A stretch of 64,000 nt of DNA from contig NZ_FRCF01000004.1 of NCBI RefSeq assembly GCF_900142805.1, forward strand, positions 62,001 through 126,000, written 5' to 3'. This document shows positions 8,437 through 17,147 of the stretch, piece after piece. The position numbers and the translations under genes are program-made. How positions within the stretch are numbered: the stretch's first letter is position 1; the number at the start of each line of letters is the position of its first letter. The DNA comes from Lacicoccus alkaliphilus DSM 16010 (GTDB lineage Bacteria; Bacillota; Bacilli; Staphylococcales; Salinicoccaceae). The notes below the pieces were generated by a model. It was not told the DNA's origin. It did not search any database and saw only the letters and a program-made list of their open reading frames with translations.

Positions 8437-8453
8437 TTTCTGGAGGGAAGAAG

Positions 8454-8711
8454 ATGTTTTTTGCCAATGGTGACCGTGCTGTTACATATCAGCAGAGTGA
8501 AGTGATTGACGCAGCAGTGCTCGAACGTTTGAAAAATGCATTCAATAAGACGGCACACGTATATTTGACCGACATGATCACAACGGAACATACACTGACT
8601 TTCATTTATGAGCCGGTGAAGATCATGGAGGCCCACAATACGATCGAACCTTATGGTATCGTGGTGGAGGAAGCGCGTAATTTTCTAGTTGAGAAGGGGT
8701 TTTTAAAGTGA
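8454..8711 (+). CDS. KipI/PxpB-like protein reduced to its N-terminal domain
   Basis: 85 aa. The start ANGDRAVTYQQSEVIDAAVLERL and the later LTFIYEPVKI resemble the N-terminal domain of KipI/PxpB (allophanate hydrolase subunit 1), whose pattern is a GDRALLVEFG-like start and a SLLVHYDP-like strand. The normal C-terminal cyclophilin-like domain is absent. The stop overlaps the start of a KipA/PxpC homologue by 4 bases, which is the usual gene order for the pair, so this looks like a shortened partner rather than an unrelated gene. Ribosome site GGAGGGAAG. The homology is my own reading and needs a profile search. Confidence 0.6.
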   Translation: MFFANGDRAVTYQQSEVIDAAVLERLKNAFNKTAHVYLTDMITTEHTLTFIYEPVKIMEAHNTIEPYGIVVEEARNFLVEKGFLK

Positions 8712-9649
8712 GTTTAATCATTCAGGACAGCGGTCTGTTTTCAATCGTTCAGAGCCTGCATAAAAGACCTTCCTCAAGCGGAGGGGAGTATAACGGTGCA
8801 TGTGACAGGCTTGCACATCAGCTGGCGAATCAGCTTGTCGGAAATGATCCGGATGCGCTGACCATCGAGATGACGGTGAGACCCGCCACGATCAAATTCA
8901 CGGAGCCGACGATCATCGCATATTCCGGCGCAGAATTTTTCGGCACCTGCAATAATCAGCCGGTGCACCCGAACAGGATCTATCTGTTCGACCGCGGCGA
9001 TGTCCTGAAATTCGTGGATACACCAAGAGGCAACAGGATTTATCTTGCGGTGGCAGGAGGCCTCAAGGTTGAAGGGCCAAATATCCTGAAGCCGGGTGAT
9101 GAAGTGATGATGTGCCGGGACTATACAAGCCGGCATGATGAGCTGTTCAACATGCTCCGCAATAAGAATATGGTGAACTGGGGTGTAGACACCTATTCTC
9201 TTGTTGAAATCTACATTTCTGATCTGTTCCATATCGTCAGACGTCCGGATGTGAGCGATGAAGTTTATGAAATGCTGGAAAGTGCGGAATTCAAAGTCTT
9301 GAAAGAGCAGAACAGGGTGTCGCTGCATCTGACCGGGAAGAAAATTGCGCCGGCCCCCTCAAACATCATGCACCCGGGCCTCAAAGGCGGGGTGTATCTG
9401 GCAGGCGGGGCGCCTATACTGGCATTGAATGATTTCAATCAATCCACTACGGCCGAACACATCGGCACGATACCTTCCTACCATATGCACAAATTGTCGC
9501 AAAAACGCACGGGTTCCAGACTGAAATTCAAAGTGATCGATTGTGAGGATTCCCATGCAAACCTGTATGCCCAGGACCTGTGGGTGAAGAGCCTGTTCAA
9601 AGCGATTGATTATAAATTATCAAAAGAACTCGTCAAAGAAAAAATGTAA
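8708..9649 (+). CDS. KipA/PxpC-like biotin-dependent carboxyltransferase-family protein
   Basis: 313 aa. The stretch GACDRLAHQLANQLVGN followed by LTIEMT matches the hallmark region of PxpC/KipA (allophanate hydrolase subunit 2), as does YLAVAGGL further on. The normally well kept first motif (VQD-GR-GY) has decayed to VQSLHKRPSSSGG. In the standard complex PxpA, PxpB and PxpC cleave 5-oxoproline using ATP. Here PxpA is missing and the PxpB-like neighbour is a single domain, so 5-oxoprolinase activity is doubtful. GTG 8708 overlaps the upstream stop. No clear terminator follows. Confidence 0.8.
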   Translation: MSLIIQDSGLFSIVQSLHKRPSSSGGEYNGACDRLAHQLANQLVGNDPDALTIEMTVRPATIKFTEPTIIAYSGAEFFGTCNNQPVHPNRIYLFDRGDVLKFVDTPRGNRIYLAVAGGLKVEGPNILKPGDEVMMCRDYTSRHDELFNMLRNKNMVNWGVDTYSLVEIYISDLFHIVRRPDVSDEVYEMLESAEFKVLKEQNRVSLHLTGKKIAPAPSNIMHPGLKGGVYLAGGAPILALNDFNQSTTAEHIGTIPSYHMHKLSQKRTGSRLKFKVIDCEDSHANLYAQDLWVKSLFKAIDYKLSKELVKEKM

Positions 9650-9784
9650 AGTGAAACATCTGGAGTATTTCCAGATGTTTTTATTTTTAATTGATATTTA
9701 AATCAACAAAAGACCACGGATATAATGTATAATATATATCATTAATTATAGAGATAATCAGGCTTTAAACGGTGGGATGAAGTT

Positions 9785-11605
9785 ATGATAGAGTTGACAT
9801 TACAAAAATATTTTGGATTCAGGACATTCAGGCCGAAACAGCGTCAGATCATCGAGGCTGTGAACAGCGGGGCCAACACCCTTGGCGTTTTACCGACCGG
9901 CTCGGGTAAATCATTATGCTTCCAGATTCCCGGCCTTCAGGCCAGAGGCGTGACCCTGGTCATATCGCCGTTGATTTCTTTGATGAAGGACCAGGTGGAG
10001 AACCTTAAGCAGACTGGGGTCGCTGCGGAGTTTTTGAATTCCACATTGAAGAAAAAAGATGAGGCACGCATCATGCGGGAGGGTCTTGAAGGCCGCTACA
10101 AGTTTTTATACGTGGCACCCGAACGTTTCAACAACGAAACATTCCGGGAGTTTGTCCGGAAACTGGATATACCGCTTGTCGCTTTTGATGAAGCACACTG
10201 TATTTCGAAATGGGGACATGATTTCAGGCCGAGCTATCAGGATGTCATCCCGACGATCAATGCCCTGATACCGGATGCGGCATTCGTCGCCCTGACGGCG
10301 ACGGCGACCGAAGAGGTGCAGGAAAACATACAGGAACTGCTGGACATCAAGGATGAAAATGTGGTGCTTTCCAGCATCAAGAGGGACAATCTGCATTTAT
10401 CGGTGAATAAGACATATCAGCGGGATCAGTTCATCCTGTCCTATATCCAGGAACGTGAAGATGCTTCAGGGATAATCTATGCGGCCACCAGGGCCGAAGT
10501 CGAAAAGATATCCGCTTATCTTGCCGATCATGATATAAATAATGTGATTTATCACGGCGGCCTCAGTAAAAAGGAACGGGACAGCAACCAGCATGCGTTC
10601 CTGACCGGCGGGGTGCCGGTCGTCATAGCGACGAATGCTTTCGGCATGGGGATCAACAAACCGGATATCCGGTTCATCATCCACCATAATCTGCCCGGGG
10701 ACCTCGAAAGTTATTATCAGGAAATCGGGCGTGCGGGCCGGGACGGGAAGGTCAGCGAGTGCATACTCCTGTCCAGTCAGCGTGATGTGAACCTGCATCA
10801 ATTTTTCATCGACAGGTCAAACGGTTCCGAGCAGCATAAGGATCACATGCGCAGTAAACTGGACAGGATGATCCAGTATAACCGCACCTCGAAATGCCTG
10901 ATGAGCTTCATGGTCAAATATTTTGACGCGGATGAATATGTGACCGCATGCGGCCATTGCGGCAACTGCCTGAGCGGAGAACGCACCTACAACATGAAAG
11001 AGGAAGCAGCGGCGGTGCTGGAACTGATGCGGCACACAGGCACCACGCTCACTAAAGAGCATATCATCCAGGTGCTGCGGGGGGAGCGCACCGAAAACAT
11101 CGTATTGAACCGGCTCCATGAATCCCCTCATTTCGGGAGCATGTCCAGTTATCTGACCGGGGAGATCCATCATATTCTTGACGAACTGATTTTGAACGGT
11201 CATATCCATCATCAAGAACAGCAGCTCCATCTGGTGGATAAAAGCTGTGAGGTGCTTGAAGAGAAGCGTGATATATACACTGTACCCTTCCGAAAACAGT
11301 TCAAAGAGAAAGTCAGCATCTCCACCGCTTCTTCCCCGAACGAAATGCTGTATCAGAAGCTGGAGGCAAAAAGGGCGGCCCTTGCAAAAAAGCGGGGGCT
11401 GGAACCGGGCAGCATATTCACGGATGCGACATTGAAAGACTTTGCCAAAAAAATGCCCCTCTCCAAGCAGGAGATGATCAAAATCGAAGGTGTCGGCAAT
11501 TACAAACTGAAACACTACTGTCCGCACTTTTTAAAAATCATCAGGCAGCATAAGGAAAATCCTGACGCCCGCAGGATGGGCGAAAAAAAAGAGATTCCGA
11601 CTTGA
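9785..11605 (+). CDS. recQ: ATP-dependent DNA helicase RecQ
   Basis: 606 aa superfamily 2 helicase that unwinds DNA 3' to 5' in recombination and fork repair. Motifs: PTGSGKS (Walker A, about residue 38), DEAHCISKWGHDFRPSY, and ATNAFGMGINKPDIR. QEIGRAGRDG marks motif VI. The RecQ C-terminal zinc region has CGHCGNC, and an HRDC domain ends the protein (about 520-590). ATG 9785 has GGTGGGATG upstream. Close to the usual length and monocistronic, with terminators on both sides. Confidence 0.95.
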   Translation: MIELTLQKYFGFRTFRPKQRQIIEAVNSGANTLGVLPTGSGKSLCFQIPGLQARGVTLVISPLISLMKDQVENLKQTGVAAEFLNSTLKKKDEARIMREGLEGRYKFLYVAPERFNNETFREFVRKLDIPLVAFDEAHCISKWGHDFRPSYQDVIPTINALIPDAAFVALTATATEEVQENIQELLDIKDENVVLSSIKRDNLHLSVNKTYQRDQFILSYIQEREDASGIIYAATRAEVEKISAYLADHDINNVIYHGGLSKKERDSNQHAFLTGGVPVVIATNAFGMGINKPDIRFIIHHNLPGDLESYYQEIGRAGRDGKVSECILLSSQRDVNLHQFFIDRSNGSEQHKDHMRSKLDRMIQYNRTSKCLMSFMVKYFDADEYVTACGHCGNCLSGERTYNMKEEAAAVLELMRHTGTTLTKEHIIQVLRGERTENIVLNRLHESPHFGSMSSYLTGEIHHILDELILNGHIHHQEQQLHLVDKSCEVLEEKRDIYTVPFRKQFKEKVSISTASSPNEMLYQKLEAKRAALAKKRGLEPGSIFTDATLKDFAKKMPLSKQEMIKIEGVGNYKLKHYCPHFLKIIRQHKENPDARRMGEKKEIPT

Positions 11606-11611
11606 AAAACA

Positions 11612-11649
11612 AAAATAACGATCAATTCACAGAAATTGATCGTTATTTT
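11612..11649. terminator. Bidirectional terminator between recQ and the EamA transporter
   Basis: AAAATAACGATCAATT (11612-11627) is complementary to AATTGATCGTTATTTT (11634-11649), with a 6-base loop. Confidence 0.9.
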
Positions 11650-11664
11650 AATGGATGCAGCCAC

Positions 11665-12525
11665 TTATAAACTTTCTTTCGGTTTACGGTTTTTCATATA
11701 CATATAATAACTTGCCCCGAATATGATGAAGTAGCCGATGACGGACAGGATGTCGGGCACCTCGCCCAGTATGAAAATGCTGAGCAGCGCTGTGAATATG
11801 ATGGTCGAGTAAAAGAATATGGATATTTCCCTGGCCGGGGCGAAGCTGTAGGCGATCGTCAGGCCAAACTGGCCGAAGGCTGCAAATATGCCTGCAAGTA
11901 TCAGCATGATCCATTGTTCAAAAGTCATCGGTTCATACTGATAGATGAAGAACGGCAGCAGCGCCGCTGTTGAAAATGCCGAGAAATAAAACACTACAGT
12001 GTAGAACTTCTCACGGCTGCCGAGCACCCTCAAGACCGTATATGCACCGGCGGCCATCAAAGCACCGAGCAGTCCGAGCAGCGCATAGACCGTGTCGCTC
12101 GACATGGAGGGCTTGATGATGAAGATGGCACCGGCGAGTGCGATGACGATGGAAATCATCTGATATCTCCTTATGTATTCCTTCAGGAAAAGTGCGCATA
12201 GGAGAATCGTGAAGAACGGGCTCATCTTATTCAGGATTTCGGCGTCGCTGAGCACCATGCGGTCAATCACATAGAAGTTCAGCAGAACACCGCCGAGACC
12301 GAGGGCGGAGCGCAGCAGGAGCAGCCCCTGGTTCTCCTTGTGTCCAAAAAGCTTTTCCTTATAGTAAATGACGAAAATTAGGGCGATCGCCATCGAGATG
12401 AAATTTCTGAAGAAGGTTTTCTGCACAGTCGGCAGATCGCCGCTGTACTTCACGAAGAAAGCCATCAGACTGAAACCCAGTGAAGATATGAGCAGCGCAA
12501 TGATGCCTTTTGTAGTGTTACTCAT
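11665..12525 (-). CDS. EamA/DMT family transporter
   Basis: 286 aa with ten predicted membrane helices in two EamA repeats. The N-terminal repeat opens GIIALLISSLGFSLMAFF and contains KTFFRNFIS. Members export or import small metabolites; the substrate cannot be inferred. It is transcribed away from nrdI. An inverted repeat TGATA-5-TATCA lies at 12617-12631 upstream and could be an operator. Confidence 0.88.
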   Translation of the reverse strand: MSNTTKGIIALLISSLGFSLMAFFVKYSGDLPTVQKTFFRNFISMAIALIFVIYYKEKLFGHKENQGLLLLRSALGLGGVLLNFYVIDRMVLSDAEILNKMSPFFTILLCALFLKEYIRRYQMISIVIALAGAIFIIKPSMSSDTVYALLGLLGALMAAGAYTVLRVLGSREKFYTVVFYFSAFSTAALLPFFIYQYEPMTFEQWIMLILAGIFAAFGQFGLTIAYSFAPAREISIFFYSTIIFTALLSIFILGEVPDILSVIGYFIIFGASYYMYMKNRKPKESL

Positions 12526-12749
12526 GACAGATCAGGACTCCTTATTTCAAGTTTGCATTAAATTTCAATAAAAAAATGAGGAATTAAAACTTCCAAAAAA
12601 AATATATACTATTTCTTGATACAGTATATCATAGTCACCTCAATGCTTAGCCGAATTCCGGGTGTGGAATGCAGCGTGAAACTTAATGAAATAAGGAAAT
12701 TTTTCCATTGATAAATAAATTTCTTTATGGCAAGATGAAACTAACGAAT

Positions 12750-12791
12750 CAATATATAGTATGTTTAAACGTTTGGGACTACCATATATTG
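12750..12791 (+). promoter_or_regulatory. Pair of NrdR boxes for nrdIEF
   Basis: CAATATATAG at 12750-12759 fits the NrdR core CWATATATWG exactly. CCATATATTG at 12782-12791 has one mismatch. The boxes are 32 bases apart start to start, three helical turns, which is the known NrdR arrangement. NrdR represses ribonucleotide reductase genes when dATP/ATP is bound. Confidence 0.85.
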
Positions 12792-12800
12792 TGGTATACA
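12773..12800 (+). promoter_or_regulatory. nrdIEF SigA promoter
   Basis: TTGGGA (12773-12778), 16 bases, TATACA (12795-12800). The second NrdR box lies entirely in the spacer, so repressor binding would block polymerase. Confidence 0.6.
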
Positions 12801-12848
12801 GTAATGACGTGCTGTCTGACTTAAACAGACAAATGGTAAAAAAACACT

Positions 12849-12862
12849 CGAACGCATGTTCG
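12849..12862 (+). promoter_or_regulatory. LexA (SOS) box upstream of nrdI
   Basis: CGAACGCATGTTCG is a perfect palindrome fitting the Gram-positive LexA site (GAAC, 4 bases, GTTC). It is about 50 bases before the nrdI start and downstream of the NrdR-controlled promoter. A possible second promoter (TTCGTT 12859-12864, TAATAT 12881-12886) overlaps it. Confidence 0.8.
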
Positions 12863-12910
12863 TTTTATTTGTTTTCAGGGTAATATGATTTATGAAGGGG
12901 GATGGACGAT

Positions 12911-13318
12911 GTGCGCATTGCATTCTACTCCATGACGGGCAACGTCAGACGGTTCATAAAAGGTTCCAGACTGGAAACACAGTATGAATTATACGAGATA
13001 ACGGAAGCAAACAAAAATGATAAGTTTCCAGGACCTTTTGTACTTGTCACGAGTACTTACGGTTTCGGTGGAGTGCCGGGTGCCGTCGAAAGTTTTCTGG
13101 AAGTGAACCATACCGGCCTGGTGGCTGTTGCATCGAGCGGCAACCGCAACTGGGGCAGCAATTTTGCCAAAGCGGGCGAACATATACAGGAGCAGTACCG
13201 CGTTCCGCTGCTGATGAAGTTCGAATTACACGGCACGGACAAAGACAGAGAATCATTTAAAGAGAAGGTAGGGAGTTTTCATGAAAGTATTGGACGAGAA
13301 GAAGTACAATCATATTGA
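12911..13318 (+). CDS. nrdI: NrdI, flavodoxin-like activator of class Ib ribonucleotide reductase
   Basis: 135 aa. It starts as (V)[15 protein letters not shown], with the flavin-binding STYGFGGVP and the [11 protein letters not shown] loop typical of NrdI. The reduced flavodoxin supplies the oxidant that builds the manganese-tyrosyl cofactor in NrdF. GTG 12911 is preferred because GAAGGGGG ends 9 bases before it and alignment with S. aureus NrdI (MKIIYFSFTGN) begins there; ATG 12902 touches the ribosome site. It overlaps nrdE by 38 bases. Confidence 0.93.
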   Translation: MRIAFYSMTGNVRRFIKGSRLETQYELYEITEANKNDKFPGPFVLVTSTYGFGGVPGAVESFLEVNHTGLVAVASSGNRNWGSNFAKAGEHIQEQYRVPLLMKFELHGTDKDRESFKEKVGSFHESIGREEVQSY

Positions 13319-15386
13319 ACTTAATAATGAAGTGACGAAGAGGGATGAATCAGGTTTCTATCAGCTCCACAAGGATCTGGAAGCACTGGAGGTCTTCATG
13401 CAGGAAGTTCAGGATAAAACAATCCATTTCGACAGTGAGCTTGAGAGGCTGCGCTATTTGGTGGACAATGATTTTTATTATGATCTGTTCAAGGAATACA
13501 CTGAAGCACAGGTCACCGAGATTGTGGATTATGCAGACTCACTGCCATTCCAATTCAAGAGCTATATGGCGGCGAGTAAATTCTTCAAAGATTACACCAT
13601 GAAAACGAATGATAAGAAACATTATCTGGAAGACTACAAGCAGCACGTCGTGATTGTCGCCCTCTACCTCTCCAAAGGTGATACGGACCAGGCAAAGCGC
13701 CTGATCAATTCAATGGTCGAACAGCGTTACCAGCCTGCGACCCCGACTTTTCTGAATGCGGGCCGTGCACGACGCGGTGAGATGGTGTCATGTTTCCTCC
13801 TCGAAACGGACGACAGCCTGAACTCCATCAACTACATCGACTCGACTGCAAAGCAGCTGTCGAAAATCGGCGGCGGCGTCGCAATCAACTTATCCAAACT
13901 GCGCGCACGCGGCGAGGCGATCAAGGGCATCGAAGGCGTGGCAAAAGGGGTCCTTCCGGTGGCCAAAGCACTGGAAAACGGATTCGGTTATGCCGACCAG
14001 CTCGGGCAGCGTCCCGGGGCAGGGGCAGTATATCTGAACATCTTCCATTACGACCTGCCTGAATTCCTTGATACAAAGAAAGTGAACGCAGATGAAGACC
14101 TGCGTCTTGCGACAATATCCACAGGCCTCGTCATACCGTCGAAGTTCTTCGATCTTGCACACCACAATGAGCCGTTCTATCTGTTTGCCCCGCATACGGT
14201 GGAGAGGGAGTATGGCGTCACACTGGATGATATGGATATTGATGAAATGTATGATGAACTCGTTGCCAACGACAACGTCAAAAAGCGTAAATTCGATGCG
14301 CGGGATATGCTGAACACGATTGCACAGACACAGCTGCAGTCCGGCTACCCTTATATCATGTTCAAGGATAATGCGAATAAGGTGCACCCGTTGAAAGACA
14401 TCGGGAACATCAAAATTTCGAACCTCTGTACTGAAATCTTCCAGCTGCAGGAAACTTCCACAATCAACGACTATGGTGTCGAAGATGAGATCAGAAGGGA
14501 TATCTCATGTAATCTGGGCTCACTGAACATTGCGAATGTCATGGATTCGAAGAAAGTCCGCGAATCCGTCCACGACGGCATCGAAGCGTTGACGGTCGTA
14601 AGTGATGACACTGCAATCGCAAATGCCCCGGGTGTCAAAAAAGCGAACGATGAATTGCATTCGGTCGGCCTGGGTGCGATGAACCTGCACGGTTATCTGA
14701 CTAAGAACAAAATCGCTTATGAATCGGAAGAAGCGAAAGATTTTGCCAATGTCTTCTTCATGATGCTCAACTACCACTCATTGGAAAAATCAATGATGAT
14801 TGCAACCGAGCGCGGTGAAACATTCAAGGATTTCGAACGTTCGGACTATGCGACCGGCGAGTACTTCGAGAAGTATGTGAATCATTCGTATGAACCGCAG
14901 ACGGAGAAAGTGAAACCTTTATTCGAAGGCATCCACGTCCCGACGAAGGAAGACTGGGCGGAATTGCGTGACCAGGTGAAGGGAAACGGCCTTTACCACG
15001 CTTACCGTCTGGCGATCGCGCCGACACAGAGTATTTCCTATGTCCAGAATGCGACGAGTTCAGTCATGCCGATCGTCGATACGATCGAACGCAGAACTTA
15101 CGGCAACTCGGAAACGTTCTATCCGATGCCGTTCCTGTCGAAGGAGAACATGTGGTTCTACAAGAGTGCGTTCAATGTCGATCAGATGAAGCTGATCGAC
15201 CTCATCGCGACAATCCAGGAGCACATCGATCAGGGCATCAGTACAATCCTTTACGTAAACTCGGAAATTTCAACGCGTGAACTATCAAGACTCTATATTT
15301 ATGCACATCATAAAGGTCTTAAATCCCTGTATTATACAAGAAACAAATTACTCAGCGTTGAAGAATGCACAAGCTGTTCAGTTTAA
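13281..15386 (+). CDS. nrdE: Class Ib ribonucleoside-diphosphate reductase, large subunit
   Basis: 701 aa, the length of S. aureus NrdE. It contains SCFLLE (an active-site cysteine), the [12 protein letters not shown] loop, the radical-site region NLCTEIFQ, and a C-terminal CTSC redox tail that is reduced by NrdH-type thioredoxins. It converts ribonucleotides to deoxyribonucleotides with NrdF. It lacks an N-terminal ATP-cone, as expected for class Ib. The start lies inside nrdI, showing translational coupling. Confidence 0.96.
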   Translation: MKVLDEKKYNHIELNNEVTKRDESGFYQLHKDLEALEVFMQEVQDKTIHFDSELERLRYLVDNDFYYDLFKEYTEAQVTEIVDYADSLPFQFKSYMAASKFFKDYTMKTNDKKHYLEDYKQHVVIVALYLSKGDTDQAKRLINSMVEQRYQPATPTFLNAGRARRGEMVSCFLLETDDSLNSINYIDSTAKQLSKIGGGVAINLSKLRARGEAIKGIEGVAKGVLPVAKALENGFGYADQLGQRPGAGAVYLNIFHYDLPEFLDTKKVNADEDLRLATISTGLVIPSKFFDLAHHNEPFYLFAPHTVEREYGVTLDDMDIDEMYDELVANDNVKKRKFDARDMLNTIAQTQLQSGYPYIMFKDNANKVHPLKDIGNIKISNLCTEIFQLQETSTINDYGVEDEIRRDISCNLGSLNIANVMDSKKVRESVHDGIEALTVVSDDTAIANAPGVKKANDELHSVGLGAMNLHGYLTKNKIAYESEEAKDFANVFFMMLNYHSLEKSMMIATERGETFKDFERSDYATGEYFEKYVNHSYEPQTEKVKPLFEGIHVPTKEDWAELRDQVKGNGLYHAYRLAIAPTQSISYVQNATSSVMPIVDTIERRTYGNSETFYPMPFLSKENMWFYKSAFNVDQMKLIDLIATIQEHIDQGISTILYVNSEISTRELSRLYIYAHHKGLKSLYYTRNKLLSVEECTSCSV

Positions 15387-15406
15387 TAGATGAAGGAGCC
15401 ATATAA

Positions 15407-16375
15407 ATGATAGCAGTAAACTGGAATAAAGAAGATGACATGACCAATATATTCTGGCGTCAGAACATCTCACAGATGTGGGTGGAGTCGGAATTCAAAG
15501 TATCAAAAGACTTAAGTTCCTGGTCGGGGATGTCTGATGATGAGAAAGACACTTTCAAAAAAGTGCTTGCAGGTCTGACGGGCCTCGACACACATCAGGC
15601 GGATGACGGCATGCCGCTCATCCTCCTGCATACGGAAGACCTGCGTAAAAAAGCAGTCTACTCTTTCATGGGGATGATGGAACAGGTGCATGCGAAATCC
15701 TATTCGCATATATTCTCGACACTGATCTCTTCAAAGGAGACGAACCAGCTGCTGGACGAGTGGGTATTGAATAATGAACACCTTAAATTCAAATCCGATA
15801 AAATCGTCAGCCGCTACCATAAACTGTTCGACAGGAACGCCTCGGTATATGATCAGTATATGGCGCGTGTAGCGTCCGTGTTCCTTGAATCATTCCTGTT
15901 CTATTCGGGATTCTACTACCCGCTTTATCTGGCGGGTCAGGGCCGCATGACGACAAGCGGGGAGATCATCAGAAAGATCCTGCTGGATGAATCCATCCAC
16001 GGCGTGTTCGTCGGTCTGGATGCCCAGAGCCTGAGAGCAGAGATGTCACAGGAAGAGCAGCAGCGTGCGGACACGGAGATGTATGAACTGCTGAAGGCAC
16101 TGTATGCAAACGAAGCTGAATATACAAAAGAGCTTTATGATAAAATCGGCCTGACGGACGATGTCATGAACTATGTCACTTACAATGCGAATAAAGCACT
16201 CGCAAACCTCGGGTTCGAACCTTATTATGAAGAAAAAGGCTTCAATCCGATCATTGAAAACGCACTGGACACGACCACGAAGAACCACGACTTCTTCAGC
16301 GTAAAAGGAGACGGTTACGTACTGGCGTTGAACGTCGAGCCACTTCAGGACGAAGATTTCGTATTTGAAACTTAA
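15407..16375 (+). CDS. nrdF: Class Ib ribonucleoside-diphosphate reductase, small subunit
   Basis: 322 aa ferritin-like radical subunit. Metal ligands are visible in DTHQADDGMP (Asp), MEQVHAKSYSHIF (Glu, His and the radical tyrosine) and ILLDESIHGVFVG (Glu, His). It carries the tyrosyl radical activated by NrdI. It sits 21 bases after nrdE with a GAAGGAG ribosome site and is the last gene of the operon. Confidence 0.96.
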   Translation: MIAVNWNKEDDMTNIFWRQNISQMWVESEFKVSKDLSSWSGMSDDEKDTFKKVLAGLTGLDTHQADDGMPLILLHTEDLRKKAVYSFMGMMEQVHAKSYSHIFSTLISSKETNQLLDEWVLNNEHLKFKSDKIVSRYHKLFDRNASVYDQYMARVASVFLESFLFYSGFYYPLYLAGQGRMTTSGEIIRKILLDESIHGVFVGLDAQSLRAEMSQEEQQRADTEMYELLKALYANEAEYTKELYDKIGLTDDVMNYVTYNANKALANLGFEPYYEEKGFNPIIENALDTTTKNHDFFSVKGDGYVLALNVEPLQDEDFVFET

Positions 16376-16390
16376 GATATATTGATGGGG

Positions 16391-16426
16391 CCCATGGAAA
16401 ACTGCTTGTTTCCGTGGGGCTTTTTT
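16391..16426 (+). terminator. Terminator of nrdIEF
   Basis: CCCATGGAAA (16391-16400) pairs with TTTCCGTGGG (16410-16419, one G-U pair), then GC and TTTTTT. Confidence 0.8.
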
Positions 16427-16482
16427 GTGATGGCAGGAGGCGGCAACTTCAAAAGTCGATGAAACGGCTCTGGCATACTGGG

Positions 16483-16800
16483 GATGATCGAAATCGGATT
16501 CTGGATTCGATTAAGTCAGGCTGAAGTCATGTTGATAATCGAAATCCGTCCCGTTAATCGATTAAGTCAAGCTGAAGTCAAGGAGATAATCGAAATCCGT
16601 CCCGTTAATCGATTAAGTCAAGCTGAAGTCAAGGAGATAATCGAAATCCGTCCGGTTAATCGATTAAGTCAAGCTGAAGTCAGGGAGATAATCGAAATCC
16701 ATCCTGTTAATCGATTAAGTCAAGCCTGAAGTCAGGGAGATAATCGAAATCCATCTCTTTAATCGATTAAGTCAGCCTGAGATTAGAAGGATAATCGCAA
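16483..16800 (+). repeat. 51-bp intergenic tandem repeat array, about 6.2 copies
   Basis: Units begin at 16483, 16534, 16585, 16636, 16687, 16739 and 16790. The period is 51 except for one 52-base unit with an extra C near 16725. Each unit carries GATAATCGAAATCC and the palindrome TTAATCGATTAA, so TAATCGA and TCGATTA can form a hairpin, and also AAGTCAAG twice. Outer copies have diverged and inner copies are nearly identical. A reading frame (17 codons per unit, 16484-16729) exists only because 51 is divisible by three. It lacks a ribosome site and is broken by the extra base. Function unknown. Confidence 0.95.
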
Positions 16801-16836
16801 TTTACAGAATAATAAAACATATATAGGATTCTTTTG

Positions 16837-16864
16837 TTGACAATCCCTATTATTCCTATATGAT
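16837..16864 (+). promoter_or_regulatory. rib operon promoter
   Basis: Consensus TTGACA (16837-16842), 16 bases, TATGAT (16859-16864). Transcription would start near 16871, about 20 bases before the riboswitch. Confidence 0.8.
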
Positions 16865-16891
16865 TAGGTTAGAGTTTTTCAACTGAATATA

Positions 16892-17022
16892 ATTCTTTCG
16901 GGGCAGGGTGAAATTCCCAACCGGCGGTTAAAGCCCGCGACCTGTACGCGATTTTATCGCGTACGGCTGATTCAGTGCAAATCTGAAGCCGACAGTCAGA
17001 GTCTGGATGGGAGAGAGAATGA
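16892..17022 (+). promoter_or_regulatory. FMN riboswitch (RFN element)
   Basis: The conserved RFN blocks are present in order: TTCGGGGCAGGGTGAAATTC, CCAACCGGCGGT, AAAGCCCGCGA, GATTCAGTGCAAATCTG, AAGCCGACAGT and GGATGGGAGAGA. The variable stem is CGTACGCGA with its partner. It binds flavin mononucleotide and turns off the riboflavin operon through the terminator at 17097. Confidence 0.97.
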
Positions 17023-17096
17023 TGCAGACGTATTTTATACTATACGTTTAGTTTGTGTTGCTTTCATGCACCGCATTAATTAGCATACAATTTTTA

Positions 17097-17130
17097 AGTC
17101 CTGATGAATATTTTTCATCAGGGCTTTTTT
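17097..17130 (+). terminator. FMN-controlled terminator before ribD
   Basis: AGTCCTGATGA (17097-17107) pairs with TCATCAGGGCT (17115-17125), then a T run. It is the expression platform of the riboswitch. The ribD ribosome site begins 6-7 bases later. Confidence 0.85.
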
Positions 17131-17147
17131 ATTTCAGGAGGGAAGAC

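Larger units (their letters stand above)
12526..12910. promoter_or_regulatory. Divergent regulatory region between the EamA gene and nrdI
   Basis: 385 bases without a gene. From left to right it holds an AT-rich start region for the EamA gene with an inverted repeat at 12617-12631, then two NrdR boxes around a promoter. A hairpin follows, TGTCTG (12813-12818) with CAGACA (12826-12831). Next come a LexA box and a possible second promoter just before the nrdI ribosome site. Individual sites are listed separately. Confidence 0.7.

Noticed and set aside
16484-16729. 81-codon open frame across the 51-bp repeats
   Set aside because: It exists because the period is divisible by three. There is no usable ribosome site, and a one-base insertion in a late copy breaks the frame.
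16483-16800. Possible CRISPR array
   Set aside because: The whole unit repeats with no unique spacers, and no cas genes are near.
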